From Neocallimastix lanati (nom. inval.) (Eukaryota; Neocallimastigomycota; Neocallimastigomycetes; Neocallimastigales; Neocallimastigaceae): DNA of 15,316 bases. Position 1 is the first letter of the stretch. The number at the start of each line of letters is the position of its first letter. Where the stretch lies: contig JACVTC010000610.1 in assembly GCA_016946835.1 (NCBI GenBank), positions 1-15,316 of the forward strand, given 5' to 3'. This document shows, one piece after another, positions 1-10,991 of the stretch. Position numbers and translations under genes: made by a program. Under the pieces are notes generated by a model. That model searched no databases and had not been told where the DNA came from. It saw only the letters and a program-made list of their open reading frames with translations.

Positions 1-1161
1 ATATTAATTTATTACCAAAAAAAAAAATTTTTTTTTTATTGTATTTTATTATTATTTTTTTTATTATTTTTTATTTTTTTTATTTATGTTTTTTTTTTAA
101 ATATATTTTTGAATTATTATTCATTTTAATTAAAAAGCATTGATAAGAAAAAAATACAAAAAAAAAAAAAAAAAAAAAAAATACATAAAAAAAAAATAAA
201 AAAATAAAAAAGAGAAATAAAAAAAAAAAAAAAAAAAAAATATTTAAATAAATAATATATAAATTAAAAAAAAAAAAAAATTTTATATATATTAAAAAAA
301 ATTTTTTAAAAAATTTTACTTCTAATTTAAATTAATGAGTATATTAACATTTAGGCAACATTAATTCATTACATATTTATTAATGTATTAAAAATGTACA
401 TTAACTTTTTTTTTTTTTTTTTTTTTTGATAAAGCTTATTTTTTTCCATAAATGTAAATTTAATAATTATAAATTACAGAAAAAAAAAAAAAACTAGACT
501 GACATAATTTTATTTTTATTTTTATTATTTATTATTAATTAGTTATTATTTTATTATTATTACTATTATTTAATTATTTAATATTTAATTACTTAATATT
601 TAATTATTTTATTAATAAATACTCAATTTATTTAATTATTTAATTATTATTTTTTTTTTAATTAAATAATTAAAGTAAAAAAAAATTTTCTTTATATAAA
701 TTTTTTAATTTATCTATAGATAGTTTTAATGATTTTTTTTTTTTTTTTTTTTTTAAATAATATATATTATAGAAAAAAAAAAAAAAAGTATCAAATTATT
801 CCCTTTGAATTAATTGATTGTAAAATAATAATAAATAGTTTATTGTTATAATATTAATCTTTAAGGTTTTTATTTTAAAAATATACTCAGAAACAATAAC
901 TCATAATACTAATGCAATTGCAACTTCAAATTTTAAAAATAAATATACATATATAAAAAAAAAAAAAAAAAAAAAAACAGAAATGGTACTTAAATCATTG
1001 ATATGATTTATGTCAACTTTATTATTACAAGCGATGAGATATAATTTAAATATTATTAATAACAGAAAACGGAATAAATATAAATATAAATATTTATTTA
1101 AAGTTTATAAAATTAATATATGAATTTATTCTGTATATTGAAATAATATTAATGATATTAT

Positions 1162-1212
<51 letters not shown>

Positions 1213-2132
1213 GAGTTTCCTAGTATTGTTTTTATTATTAATTGATTATAATAGTTTTTACTAATTATATATATATATTTAAACAAAACAAAACAAAAAC
1301 ACAAAGTAATAATAATAAATATATATTTTTTTTTCCAAAAACAAATTAATTGATGATTTAATTATATATTAAGAACATAGTAATAAATTTATTAATAAAA
1401 AAAAAAAGTAAAGTTACATTAAAATCTAGAGTAGAATTAATTAACTATTAAAAGTAATTAAATATTATTTAAAAACAATTAATAATGATGGTATTATTTA
1501 ATTAATAAAAAGTATTCTATTTAAATAAAACTATTATTATTATTATTCATCATATTCTATAATGTTCTTGACCTTTATTAAACTATTTTTTTTAATATCA
1601 ATTGTACATACTTTTTTTTTTATTTAATGTGATTTTGTTCTTTTAATATTATATTTAAATATTATTTTACTCTAATCTATCTATCCATATATATAAATCA
1701 AAATGGAAAAGCTTTCAATATTTTTCTTTTTACAATGTATATATCAATGAAAAAAGTAAACAACATTATATTAGCAAGAATATTTAATGATTTGATTCTT
1801 CTTTTGAAAAACTGTCAATAATTAAAACAATCTCATTTACATAACAAATATTAAATAATTATGAAATATAAAATTGAAGCATATTTTAATTTAAATGCTA
1901 ACCATCTTTATTTAATAGGACTTGCAAAAAGTGTTATAATTTATTGATTTAAAAAATTTTGGAATATTAATTAATTTTTTAATATAAAATGTTACATTTT
2001 GGTCTATTAAATTAACAATTAAAAAAAAATATTTTAATATATTTTTAAATTGATTAAACTAATTATATATTTAATTAATTATATAGCTTTTAATAAATAA
2101 ATATATATATATAGATAAATAAATTAAGTAAG
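1..2132. other. Gene-free AT-rich sequence with long homopolymers
   Basis: Almost pure A/T. It includes A runs around 158-181 and 221-240, T runs at 406-427 and 738-754, an A run near 955-977, and a T44 run at 1163-1206. No open frame has protein-like composition, and I found no tRNA-like cloverleaf. I see nothing else here. Confidence 0.6.
1163..1206. repeat. T44 homopolymer, the longest in the window
   Basis: Forty-four consecutive T on the plus strand, followed by A. It is the longest of more than a dozen A or T runs of at least 20 bases in this window. Confidence 0.95.
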
Positions 2133-2203
2133 TAAGTGTATAAATAAATAAACAAGTAGATAAGTTAATTTAATAGATAAATAAGTGTATAAATAAATAA
2201 ACA
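2133..2203. repeat. 22-bp direct repeat, two copies 49 bp apart
   Basis: A 22-base segment beginning TAAGTGTATAAATAAATAAA occurs at 2133-2154 and identically at 2182-2203. Each copy is preceded by AGATAAATAA-like sequence. The block lies in a TAAA/TAAG-type simple repeat, so slippage or local duplication explains it. Confidence 0.8.
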
Positions 2204-3361
2204 GATTGATAAATATATGAATAAAAATAAAATAATTATTTCATCAAATTAATTTTATAATTTCATGGTAATAATATATATAATATTTTATTAATAAATA
2301 TTAAAAGTTAAAAATGGAATAAAATGGAATTAATGAAATGAACCGATTTAATAATAAATAAAATTTGTTTCCATTCCTTTTTTTTTTTTTATTATTATTA
2401 TTATTATACATTTATATAATATTATATTTTTTAAATTTTAATATGATTTAAAATTTAATCATTTCAATTAATATAAATATCTAAATTCAATAACATTTAA
2501 ATATACCTATTAAACTATTTAATTAATATAAATAACTATATTATAATACATTGTATGTTATATTATATTTACAATCCATCCAAAAGGCTTCCATCCATCC
2601 ATTGTTATATCCATAAAAAAAAAATTAAAGTTAAATACAAAGTATAATTAATATATTTACAACAAAGTATAATATATAACCATGTAAAATTCATTGATTC
2701 ATTTAAATATACAGTGTTTATATTATTTTCATTTATCATATTAATTATTTAAATAAATACTTCTCATATATTAAAATGAATGGCTTTGAGTATTTTTAAT
2801 TAAATAATATATATATGATATATAATAGATTATATTAATTATAAATTAATTTTTATCTTAAAAAGTTTTTTTTTTCTCTGTAAATTAAAAAAGCATCTAG
2901 ATATTTAATATTTCTATATATACTAGTTAATTACAATATATAACTAAATTCATCATTAATTTAATACAATTAATATTGATTTATTTTAAATAAAAAAATT
3001 CATTACCATTTTACCTATTTTGACAAATATATACAATACATTATAATACATTATACTATATATAACCATTGCCAATATATTGTAGAGTTTATGAATAATA
3101 AATCCATATTATTTATGCTTAAAAATCCTTTTTTTTTTTTTTTTTTTTTTTTAATATTTGATGTAATTTGTTAAAGATTAAATGAATTACACGTTACTTG
3201 CAATATATGTAAATTAATTTATAATATAAATGAATAATATAAAATTGTATATTTGTATTTATATGAATATATAGAGATTATATTTGTATATTTATTTAAA
3301 TTTTAATAAGAATAAAATGATTTTAATTAATGAAAAAGTATTTAAAAAAAATATGATTATA
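2204..3361. other. Gene-free AT-rich sequence
   Basis: A/T-rich with little structure. A small cluster of CATC motifs sits at about 2575-2602, and a T24 run at 3129-3152. No coding frame or RNA gene is supported. Confidence 0.55.
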
Positions 3362-3437
3362 TATCATAACCTATAATCAACTATCATAACCTATAATCAA
3401 CTATCATAACCTATAATCAACTATCATAACCTATAAT
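3362..3437. repeat. 20-bp tandem repeat, 3.8 perfect copies
   Basis: The unit TATCATAACCTATAATCAAC repeats from 3362, 3382 and 3402, with a 16-base partial copy at 3422-3437. The copies are identical, so the array is recent or homogenised. It contains C and in a gene-free setting is more complex than the surrounding A/T microsatellites. It is not CRISPR-like, as there are no spacers. Confidence 0.95.
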
Positions 3438-4366
3438 ATAATAATATTAAAATAGAATTTATATACAAATAAAAATTTTTAAAAAAAAAAAGAATTAAGA
3501 TAAAAACTACTATGACAGAGGATGACAAAATAAAACAAAATAAAATATGATAAACTATTAATTATTATATTAAATATAATACGTTATTATCATCATATTA
3601 TATATTAACTCTTTGTAATAAATATAAATTATTGGCTATAATTAAATGAAATGTAGAAATACGGAAGGGATATTTGAAAACAATATTTATTCATTTATTT
3701 ATAACTGTACTACTTTGTTAACATTGGAATTTTGGTATTGAGAAAGTTATCCTTCATTAATTATAATCTAACCTAACAAATTCATTAGAAATTTATTACT
3801 ATTAATAAATTAATTATAATTAATACTATTAAACTATTTATTAATTTATTAAATATAATTTTAAATATAATTTAATAATATTTACACTTCGTAAATTCAA
3901 TCTTAATTCAAATTTTATCAATTATGGAAAAACTAATAATAAAGGATTGAAAAATAAATATTATATACAATATAATAATTAAATAATTGAATATAACAAT
4001 ACTTTTTATATTATAAATTCTCAAATTTTTATATAAATAAAAAAAAACTTATTTAATATATAAATATGTTGGAAAATTATTATTATCAATTTTTTTTGTT
4101 AATCTATAGTTTTAATAAGAGTAATAGTATTTTTAATAATATATAGTATTAATTATATAATAATATATCTTAAATAATTAATTATCTTTAATAATTAACA
4201 ATAATAGTAATATTTTATATACAATATATATTAATTACTTTATTAATTAAAATAATTAAAATTAATTATTCAATAATTTATAATTATATATTATATATAA
4301 ATATATGTACAAATATATAAATTTTATAAATTTTATTACAATAATTATATTTTATTTTTTAAAACA

Positions 4367-4399
<33 letters not shown>

Positions 4400-5780
4400 T
4401 CATTATTTTTTTTTTATATTTTTTTTAAGCAATAATGTTGAATTAGATTGTTAAATATTATATATCCAACATTTAATTTATAAAGTTAATTTATATTTAT
4501 TAATTATATTTCTTTTCTTTTTCTTTTTAATTATTATACTATCAATTTTAATTAAATTATTCTATATTTTTTAAATTTATTGAAAAATAAAGATAAAAAA
4601 ATAAAATAATATTTTATTAAAAAATACTTTTTTTTATTAGTATTTTAAATTGCTTATTTTTTTTTGGAAGTGCAGGGAAAAGAAAGGAAGAAAAAAAAAA
4701 AAAAAAAAAAAAAAAAAGAATAGAATTAATAATAGAAAGTATATTATTATAAAAGGAAAAATAAAAAAAGAAAAAAGAAAAAATTTCAACATTATTTATT
4801 TGAAGCATATCTTATCAAAATTTTACAAGATTTTAATCATTAAAGGAACAATTTTTTTTTTTTATAAAAAAAGAAACAATTATTTATATATATATATATA
4901 TTTTAATACCAATAAATTTAATTTTCAGCAAAATTATTTTAATTACTTTCTGAAGTAAATGTAATATATTTTAATATATAATGGAATATTTTATAATAAT
5001 ATTTTTTTATATATTTTATTCAAATGTTCAATGTACAATTGAATAAAGAAATTCTAAAATATTATGAATTAAAGATAAAGTTAATTTTTAATATATAAAA
5101 AATATTCAAAAAATACTAACTTATTTTAAATTAATAATATATATTTTAATATAAAAAATTTGAAGAACGAAAAATCTAAAGTAATAGTTCAAGTAAAACT
5201 AAAATAATAATATATTAAACAAATATCTAAAATACTTTTAAGTAAGTGAAAGTATATATTTTTTTTTTATTATAGTAGGATGAACTTGATTTTAATATAA
5301 ATAACGAGAATAATAAAAAATAAATATATAGATATAAAAAAAATTAAATATTATTTTTAAACAGTCAATTATTATTAAAATGAAAAAATAAAGAAATTGT
5401 TAGTGAAACAATCGATATTTTAAGTATTATTAAGAAATGTTTATTTTAAGTAATTTGATAATTAGATATTAATAATTAATATTTTTAATGAAGGTATTGG
5501 AAGAAAATAAATTTAATTATAAACTAGAACGAAAATATTAGAAAATAAAAAAAAAAAAAATTATTTTTAAATAATAATTAAGGAAAAAAAAATATCTTGA
5601 AGACTTCATATCTATAAATAACAAAAAAAAAACAATATAAAGAAATGAAAATTTTACATTTATAAATAAATAATAGAAATTATCTACGTAGTTTTAATAA
5701 AACATAAATATATTATAATGAATAGTTCTTGAAAATTTTAAAGTATAATATAAAAAGAACAGCCTCTAAAGCTATTTTTA
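3438..5780. other. Gene-free AT-rich sequence, two short less-AT patches
   Basis: Mostly A/T, with a T28 run at 4367-4394 and an A27 run at 4691-4717. A short frame at 3646-3741 (+) encodes 31 residues starting MKCRNTEGIFENN. A patch at about 4663-4690 (GGAAGTGCAGGG) is less AT-rich. Neither has recognisable homology or an exon-intron context, so I do not call genes. Confidence 0.5.
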
Positions 5781-5826
5781 TTAATAATTTAAATAGGGTG
5801 AAATGGAACCTTGGCGAAATGCAATT

Positions 5827-5842
5827 TGGGGAAATACCCCCA
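5827..5842. other. GC hairpin (TGGGG...CCCCA)
   Basis: TGGGG at 5827-5831 pairs with CCCCA at 5838-5842 across a six-base loop. It is directly preceded by CAATTT, so AATTTGG on the plus strand fits a minimal Sm-site pattern next to a stem. The stem overlaps the final GG of that site, which weakens the RNA reading. Confidence 0.35.
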
Positions 5843-5973
5843 CTCTCATTCAAAATAAATAATTCTGTAGAATTTGAAGTTTTAAATTTGTGATAATTAT
5901 AACTTAAAAATAAGTTGAACGATTAGAAAATTATAGGTAAATTTGTACTTTATTTTTTTTTTGTTTCGTTTTC

Positions 5974-6006
<33 letters not shown>

Positions 6007-6092
6007 GTACAACAAAATATTAAAGTTTGACTATTGTTCAGAAAAATAAATCAAATTTTTTATAGTAGGAATTAATTTATTTAATTGGAAAT

Positions 6093-6136
<44 letters not shown>

Positions 6137-6364
6137 TTCATATATAAAGTAAAAAAAGAATAAAGATAATAAAATATTAATATAATAACCAGTAAAGTAG
6201 AAGAAGGAAAAAGATTAAGTACTCGATTCATATTCATAAGGTGAAGAAAGAAAGTTAAAAGAATAAATAAATTAAAAAAAAAAAAAAAGAAAAAAAAAAA
6301 AAGGAGAAAAAAGTTAAACTTACCTTGGCTCGGACAAAACGCTAAATATATATATATATTAAAA

Positions 6365-6408
<44 letters not shown>

Positions 6409-6573
6409 AAACCTCGATTAAAAATAGAAATAAAAATAGAGATGAAATGAAAAATGAAATCTGGTAAAATTAAAATTTCCTAACAACCTATCGATCGATC
6501 CTTAATTTTAATATTTTATATGAATTAATCATTTCTCTGTACACTTAAGAAAAATACTGAAAAAGTAATATCT

Positions 6574-6622
6574 CCCCTCAGAGATTCGAGACACCATTTT
6601 TCGGTGATATGCTCTTCAGGGG
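6574..6622. other. Nested stem-loop in the 6.5-kb island
   Basis: CCCCT (6574-6578) pairs with AGGGG (6618-6622). Inside, GAGA (6588-6591) pairs with TCTT (6613-6616, one G-U pair), and CACC (6592-6595) pairs with GGTG (6603-6606) over a seven-base loop. An alternative local stem ATCTC/GAGAT (6570-6574 with 6581-6585) competes with it. Stacked complementary segments this GC-rich stand out in the local sequence, but this is judged by eye without an energy calculation. Confidence 0.35.
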
Positions 6623-6623
6623 G

Positions 6624-6691
6624 TGAAAAATGAAAAATGAAAAAATGAAAAAAATGAAAAAATGAAAAAATGAAAAAAATGAAGAATGAAA
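6624..6691. repeat. (TGAAAAAA)n minisatellite, about nine units
   Basis: Units of TGAAAAA, TGAAAAAA or TGAAAAAAA follow each other, ending with TGAAGAA and TGAAA. Unit length varies by one or two A. It separates two less-AT patches (6570-6623 and 6692-6745), so expansion here may have broken an older reading frame. Confidence 0.85.
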
Positions 6692-6773
6692 GGACTAGGA
6701 CTAGTGGTATAGGGGTTGATAAAGGCAAATCCGTGAAACTAACTATAAAAGATTCATAATTACACCATGAATA

Positions 6774-6834
6774 AGATTAATGAAATGATGATAAATTATT
6801 ATTAACTTATTACTGCTATATATAATTTTTTTTT
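6774..6834. repeat. Diverged two-copy repeat, copy 1 (copy 2 at 7404-7464)
   Basis: About 61 bases starting AGATTAATGAAATGA align without gaps to 7404-7464 with about seven differences. Both copies end in TATATAATTTTTT followed by a T tract. The two are 630 bases apart in the same orientation. This is either a local duplication or two copies of a dispersed short element. Confidence 0.7.
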
Positions 6835-7403
6835 TATTTATTTTTTTGTTTATATTTCTATTTTAATTTTAATTTTTATTTTTATTTTTATTATTTTATT
6901 TTATTTTATTTATTATTTATTATTTATTATTATTATTACTAACATTATATAATTTAATAACTTTATAATGTTTTTTTTTTTATATTAAAAAAAAATTTTT
7001 TTTTATTATTTTTGTATTTTATTATTATTACTATAATTTATAATTATTGTTTATAATATAAAATATTCTATATTCTGTATATAATATTATAATAATTATT
7101 TTATTCTTTATTTATTTATTTTTTTTTTTTTAATTTTATCAAAAAGAATTTTTTATCATTACTGTTATTATTATTATTATTCTTTAATAAATGAAATATA
7201 TATATATTATATTATTATATATATTTTATTAATAATTTTTCTATAATCATTATTATTTTATTTTATTATTCATTATTATTATTATTATTATTATTATTTT
7301 TATATATTTTTTTCAATATATTTATTATATTTACTATATTATATATAATAAATGAATAAAAATAGAACAGAAATTCGTTAATATAAATATTATTATTACT
7401 TAT

Positions 7404-7453
7404 AGATTAATGAAATGACGATAAGATAATATTAATTTATTACTACTTTATAT

Positions 7454-7464
<11 letters not shown>
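7404..7464. repeat. Diverged two-copy repeat, copy 2
   Basis: Partner of 6774-6834. Key differences are ATGACGATAAG instead of ATGATGATAAA, and TACTACTTTATA instead of TACTGCTATATA. It leads straight into a T28 run (7456-7483), as copy 1 leads into a shorter T run, which is what a 3' poly(T)/poly(A) tail of an element would look like. Confidence 0.7.
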
Positions 7465-7486
<22 letters not shown>

Positions 7487-7708
7487 GAGATTATTATTAT
7501 GATGTTGTATATTATTTAAGGAATTAAAAAAAAAAAATTATAAAAAGAACTATTAAATAAATTAAAATAAATAAATTATTATTAAAAAATTTTTTTTTCT
7601 AATAAATAGAAAATAAAATTTAGAAAAAAAAAAAAATTTTTTTTTTTCTTTTTCTTTTCTTTTATTAATCATTTTATAAAAAAAATTTTTGACTATTTTT
7701 TTTTTTTT

Positions 7709-7719
7709 TTTATTTTATT
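7709..7719 (-). terminator. Possible polyadenylation signals (two overlapping AATAAA)
   Basis: The coding strand reads AAAATAAAATAAAA about 70-80 nt beyond the TAA stop, after a short T-rich and mixed 3' UTR. The hexamer is common by chance in DNA this AT-rich, so only its position supports the call. Confidence 0.25.
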
Positions 7720-7789
7720 TTAGTAGATATTTATGAATGATAAGATGCATATGAAAATAATTCATGTAAAAAAAAAAAAAAAAAAAAAA

Positions 7790-8181
7790 TTAATATAAAG
7801 ATTTTATTAAATCATGTTTAAGTACATTTTCCATACGTCCTGAGGAACATTGTAATATAAGTTGTATAAACTTTAAGGCGATATCTGGATGAGAATTACA
7901 GAGACTTTCATAATTAGAATAATTAATAGACCAAAGTTTAGAACCTCCTTGAGCTACCAACTTTGTACGATGTTGTAATTTTGAGAAAAATTCTACTTCA
8001 CCAATAACAGAATCTATTATTATATGACAAATATAAATATAAAAATAATTAAAATAATAAAAATAATAATAAAACATATATATTTATATAATAAACGATA
8101 AATAATAATAAAAATAATAATTAAAAAAATTATAATAATATAGAGTTAATATAATTATTAATTAATAATAATAATAATATA

Positions 8182-8215
<34 letters not shown>

Positions 8216-10325
8216 TTTTTCATCTTCTTTTTCATCATCATCATCTTCTTACTATTATTATTATTGCTATTACTATTACTATTACTATTACTATTATTAT
8301 TACTATTACTATTATTATTATTATTATAAATTATTGAACTTACATGGAACTAAAGTTCCTGTTACTTTTTCCTTTATGACATGATTTGAATTTTCATTGA
8401 CGGTATAGAGAAGAGCTTGTCCACTTTCAACAATATATATTTGATTTTCAAAAGCAGGAGTAGTTTTATCCCAAAGAATTTTATCCTTTTTAATTTCAAA
8501 ACATTTGAAGTATCTAGTAAGTTCAGTAAATACATTCATATCTACTTCATTGTTTTCATTTAAAAGGGTATGAATTAAAAGTTTAAGAGGTTGTTCAAAT
8601 TCATTAATATTAGTTTTAACAACACTCTTACAAGCACTGAGAGGTGTGATCGGTGATGGTGATGGTGTAAAGGCTGACATTCTATTAATATTATTATTAC
8701 TACTACTACTACTGTAATTATTACTATTATTATAAACACTTTCACGAGTTAATAATAATCGAGTAGATCCATCTTCAAGTGTTTTTAATACATAAATTCT
8801 TTTAGAAGCATCATATTGAGTTTCAAGTAACATATTTTCACACCATTCAATAGCAGAATCATAATTATTAAAGTATTCGAAATATTCATTATTATCATCA
8901 TCATCTATATTACTTAAAAATCCAACTCTATTTAATGGATCAATACTACTTGGTTGTACATTACATAAAATTAAATAAATTTTTCTTTTTCTATTAATAA
9001 ATAAATTATATATATATATATAATAATAATAAAATATATATATGTATATAAAAGGATAAATATATATATATTTATAATTATGTAATATATCGTTAATATT
9101 GAGTTTCTTTTTCATTTTATTACTATTTTAATAATAATAATAATAATAATAATATTTTTATTAATTAATTAGATATAATATTTATATTTAAAATACAACA
9201 TACTTTAAATTAGATTTAATCTTAATAAAGGCTTCACTTGCACTATAATCCATTCCTAAGATAATATAAAAAAAAAAAAAATTTTTTAAATATATATATT
9301 TATTTATTTAAATTATAATAAATGTTAATTTCATTAATTATAAATTTTTTTTTTTTTTTTTATATTTTTATAACTATTATTTTCTATTATGTTTTATGTA
9401 TATGTATATATGTATTATTATTATTATTATTTTTTTTCAACTTACCACTAACAAGTTTAAAATCAAAAATAATATATTTAATGTCATAGGAATCGGTCTT
9501 CAAAATCATATTATTAATATAATCATTAATTTGTTGGAAGGTACCAAAGAAAATAAAACCTTGGAAACGTATTACTTTAATTTGAATACCAGCATCATTT
9601 AAAAAGGTTCTTTGATTTCTTAAACGATAAACAGTACTAGGTAATTCAGGTCCAGAATGAACCGACCTTATAATTCTTCTACGACTCAATGTAATAATAA
9701 AGAAGATACAAGCAACAATAATACCAACTATAAATATATCATATTAAAATTACAATTATTAACAATTAATATGTATACTGTTTATATAGTGATATAAAAA
9801 AAAAAAAAGATATTATAAAAGAAAAATATAGAAAAAAAAAAAAAAAAAAAAAAAAAAACTTACCAATAATTCCTTGAGTGAAACCCCAAACATCCATACA
9901 AACCACAATAAGAACAATAGTAAGATATTCAATTGGACTTACCGTCTTAAATGTATCAACTAAAGCTTCTTTCATTAAATCAATACCCAAATGGAAGATT
10001 AAACCTCCAATAATGATGGTAGGAACATATTTAATAAAGGAAGTACCAACAACTAATAATGCAAACGTACCTAGAGCTAACATAAAACCAGCTATATTAC
10101 TGTTACCACCAGAACGAATGAATAAAACGGAATTAGAATATACTAAATAGTTTTGTAAAGAACCAATCAAACCAGACTATTTTTATTGTTTTAAAAAAAA
10201 AAATAAATAAAAAAAAACATTTATTAGAATAAATTATATAAATTATATACTATTAAAAATATATATATATATATATCTGTTTTATTACTAATAAAGAAAA
10301 AAAAAATCCTTAAAACTATATATAA

Positions 10326-10365
<40 letters not shown>

Positions 10366-10955
10366 TATTAAACTTACAATAAAGTTGGTATAACCATGAA
10401 TCTTTAATTCTTTATTAATATCAACTTCAGTGTTAACGGAAACAGAAAGAGCAGGTACATTAATTGGAACATGTAAAATACCAAAGAAGACTAAAGCAAA
10501 AATAGTACTTAAGGTGTATGGAATAACAGACCATTGAGTTGCCTTGAAATCAAAGTAGGTCCAGAAGGTATAGAATGGAACATCATTATGACCATCATCA
10601 GAAATGAGATTAAAGAGCCAGCCTTGTTCTCTTAATTCATCTAAATTAAATCCACCAATCCATACAATGAGATAGAATATCACTGGTAAAGTAATAAAGA
10701 AGGTTGGTACTAACAATGGATGATGAATTTTAGTATGGACTATACTTAATCCAAAAGCTAAAGTTATGGAGATTAACCAAATTGGTAAAGTTGGAGTAGT
10801 AAATATATTTTTGATATAAGTGAAACCTAATTCAAAGGAATAACCAGTGATAATTTCAATACCAGTTTGAACTAAGAAAAGACCAATACCACCAATACAA
10901 CCGATTAAAATATGTCTTGGGAAGAAAGACATAATATTACCCTTTTTTTTTTTTT

Positions 10956-10991
<36 letters not shown>

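Larger units (their letters stand above)
5781..6770. other. Compositionally distinct island: decayed gene or element, or structured RNA
   Basis: Several patches here are far richer in G and C than the flanks: about 5797-5850, 6320-6345, 6478-6500, 6570-6625 and 6690-6745. They are separated by poly(T) and poly(A) tracts (T29 at 5976-6004, T28 at 6095-6122, A28 at 6368-6395). Short protein-like frames occur on both strands, for example a 26-codon plus-strand tail at 6679-6759 and a minus-strand frame at 5781-5849, but none is long or connected. In DNA this AT-rich, such patches are usually exons, decaying coding sequence or non-coding RNA. I cannot tell which, and I recognise no family. Confidence 0.4.
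6835..7789. other. AT-rich 3' flank of the transporter gene
   Basis: ATT-type microsatellite (about 7270-7298), repeats of the heptamer ATTATTT near 6903-6930, T28 (7456-7483), and A22 (7768-7789) immediately beyond the stop codon of the minus-strand gene. No coding frame is supported. Confidence 0.55.

Noticed and set aside
3646-3741. 31-codon plus-strand frame in a slightly less AT-rich patch
   Set aside because: Too short, no homology recognised, no splice context.
4617-4808. 63-codon minus-strand Phe-rich frame
   Set aside because: Reverse complement of the same poly(A) tract, giving poly-Phe; low complexity only.
4650-4958. 102-codon plus-strand open frame, rich in Lys and Ile
   Set aside because: It is built on poly(A) and AT repeats (poly-Lys, Tyr-Ile repeats) with no domain or exon context; stop-free length is poor evidence in such sequence.
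6316-6330. ACTTACCT on the plus strand, like the 5' end of U1 snRNA
   Set aside because: Sequence after it lacks the U1 stem-loops and runs into TA and A repeats within about 25 bases; it is better read as a consensus splice donor on the minus strand.
6525-6728. 67-codon minus-strand frame across the TGAAAAAA array
   Set aside because: Half of it is Phe/His/Ile translation of the repeat. Only the patches on either side are of interest, and they are reported separately.
6700-6770. Possible tRNA-like segment ending TTACACCA
   Set aside because: No matching 5' acceptor strand, no proper T-loop or anticodon arm could be assembled.
9878-10150. 90-codon plus-strand frame
   Set aside because: Lies antisense to exon 7 of the transporter, whose minus-strand reading is strongly supported.
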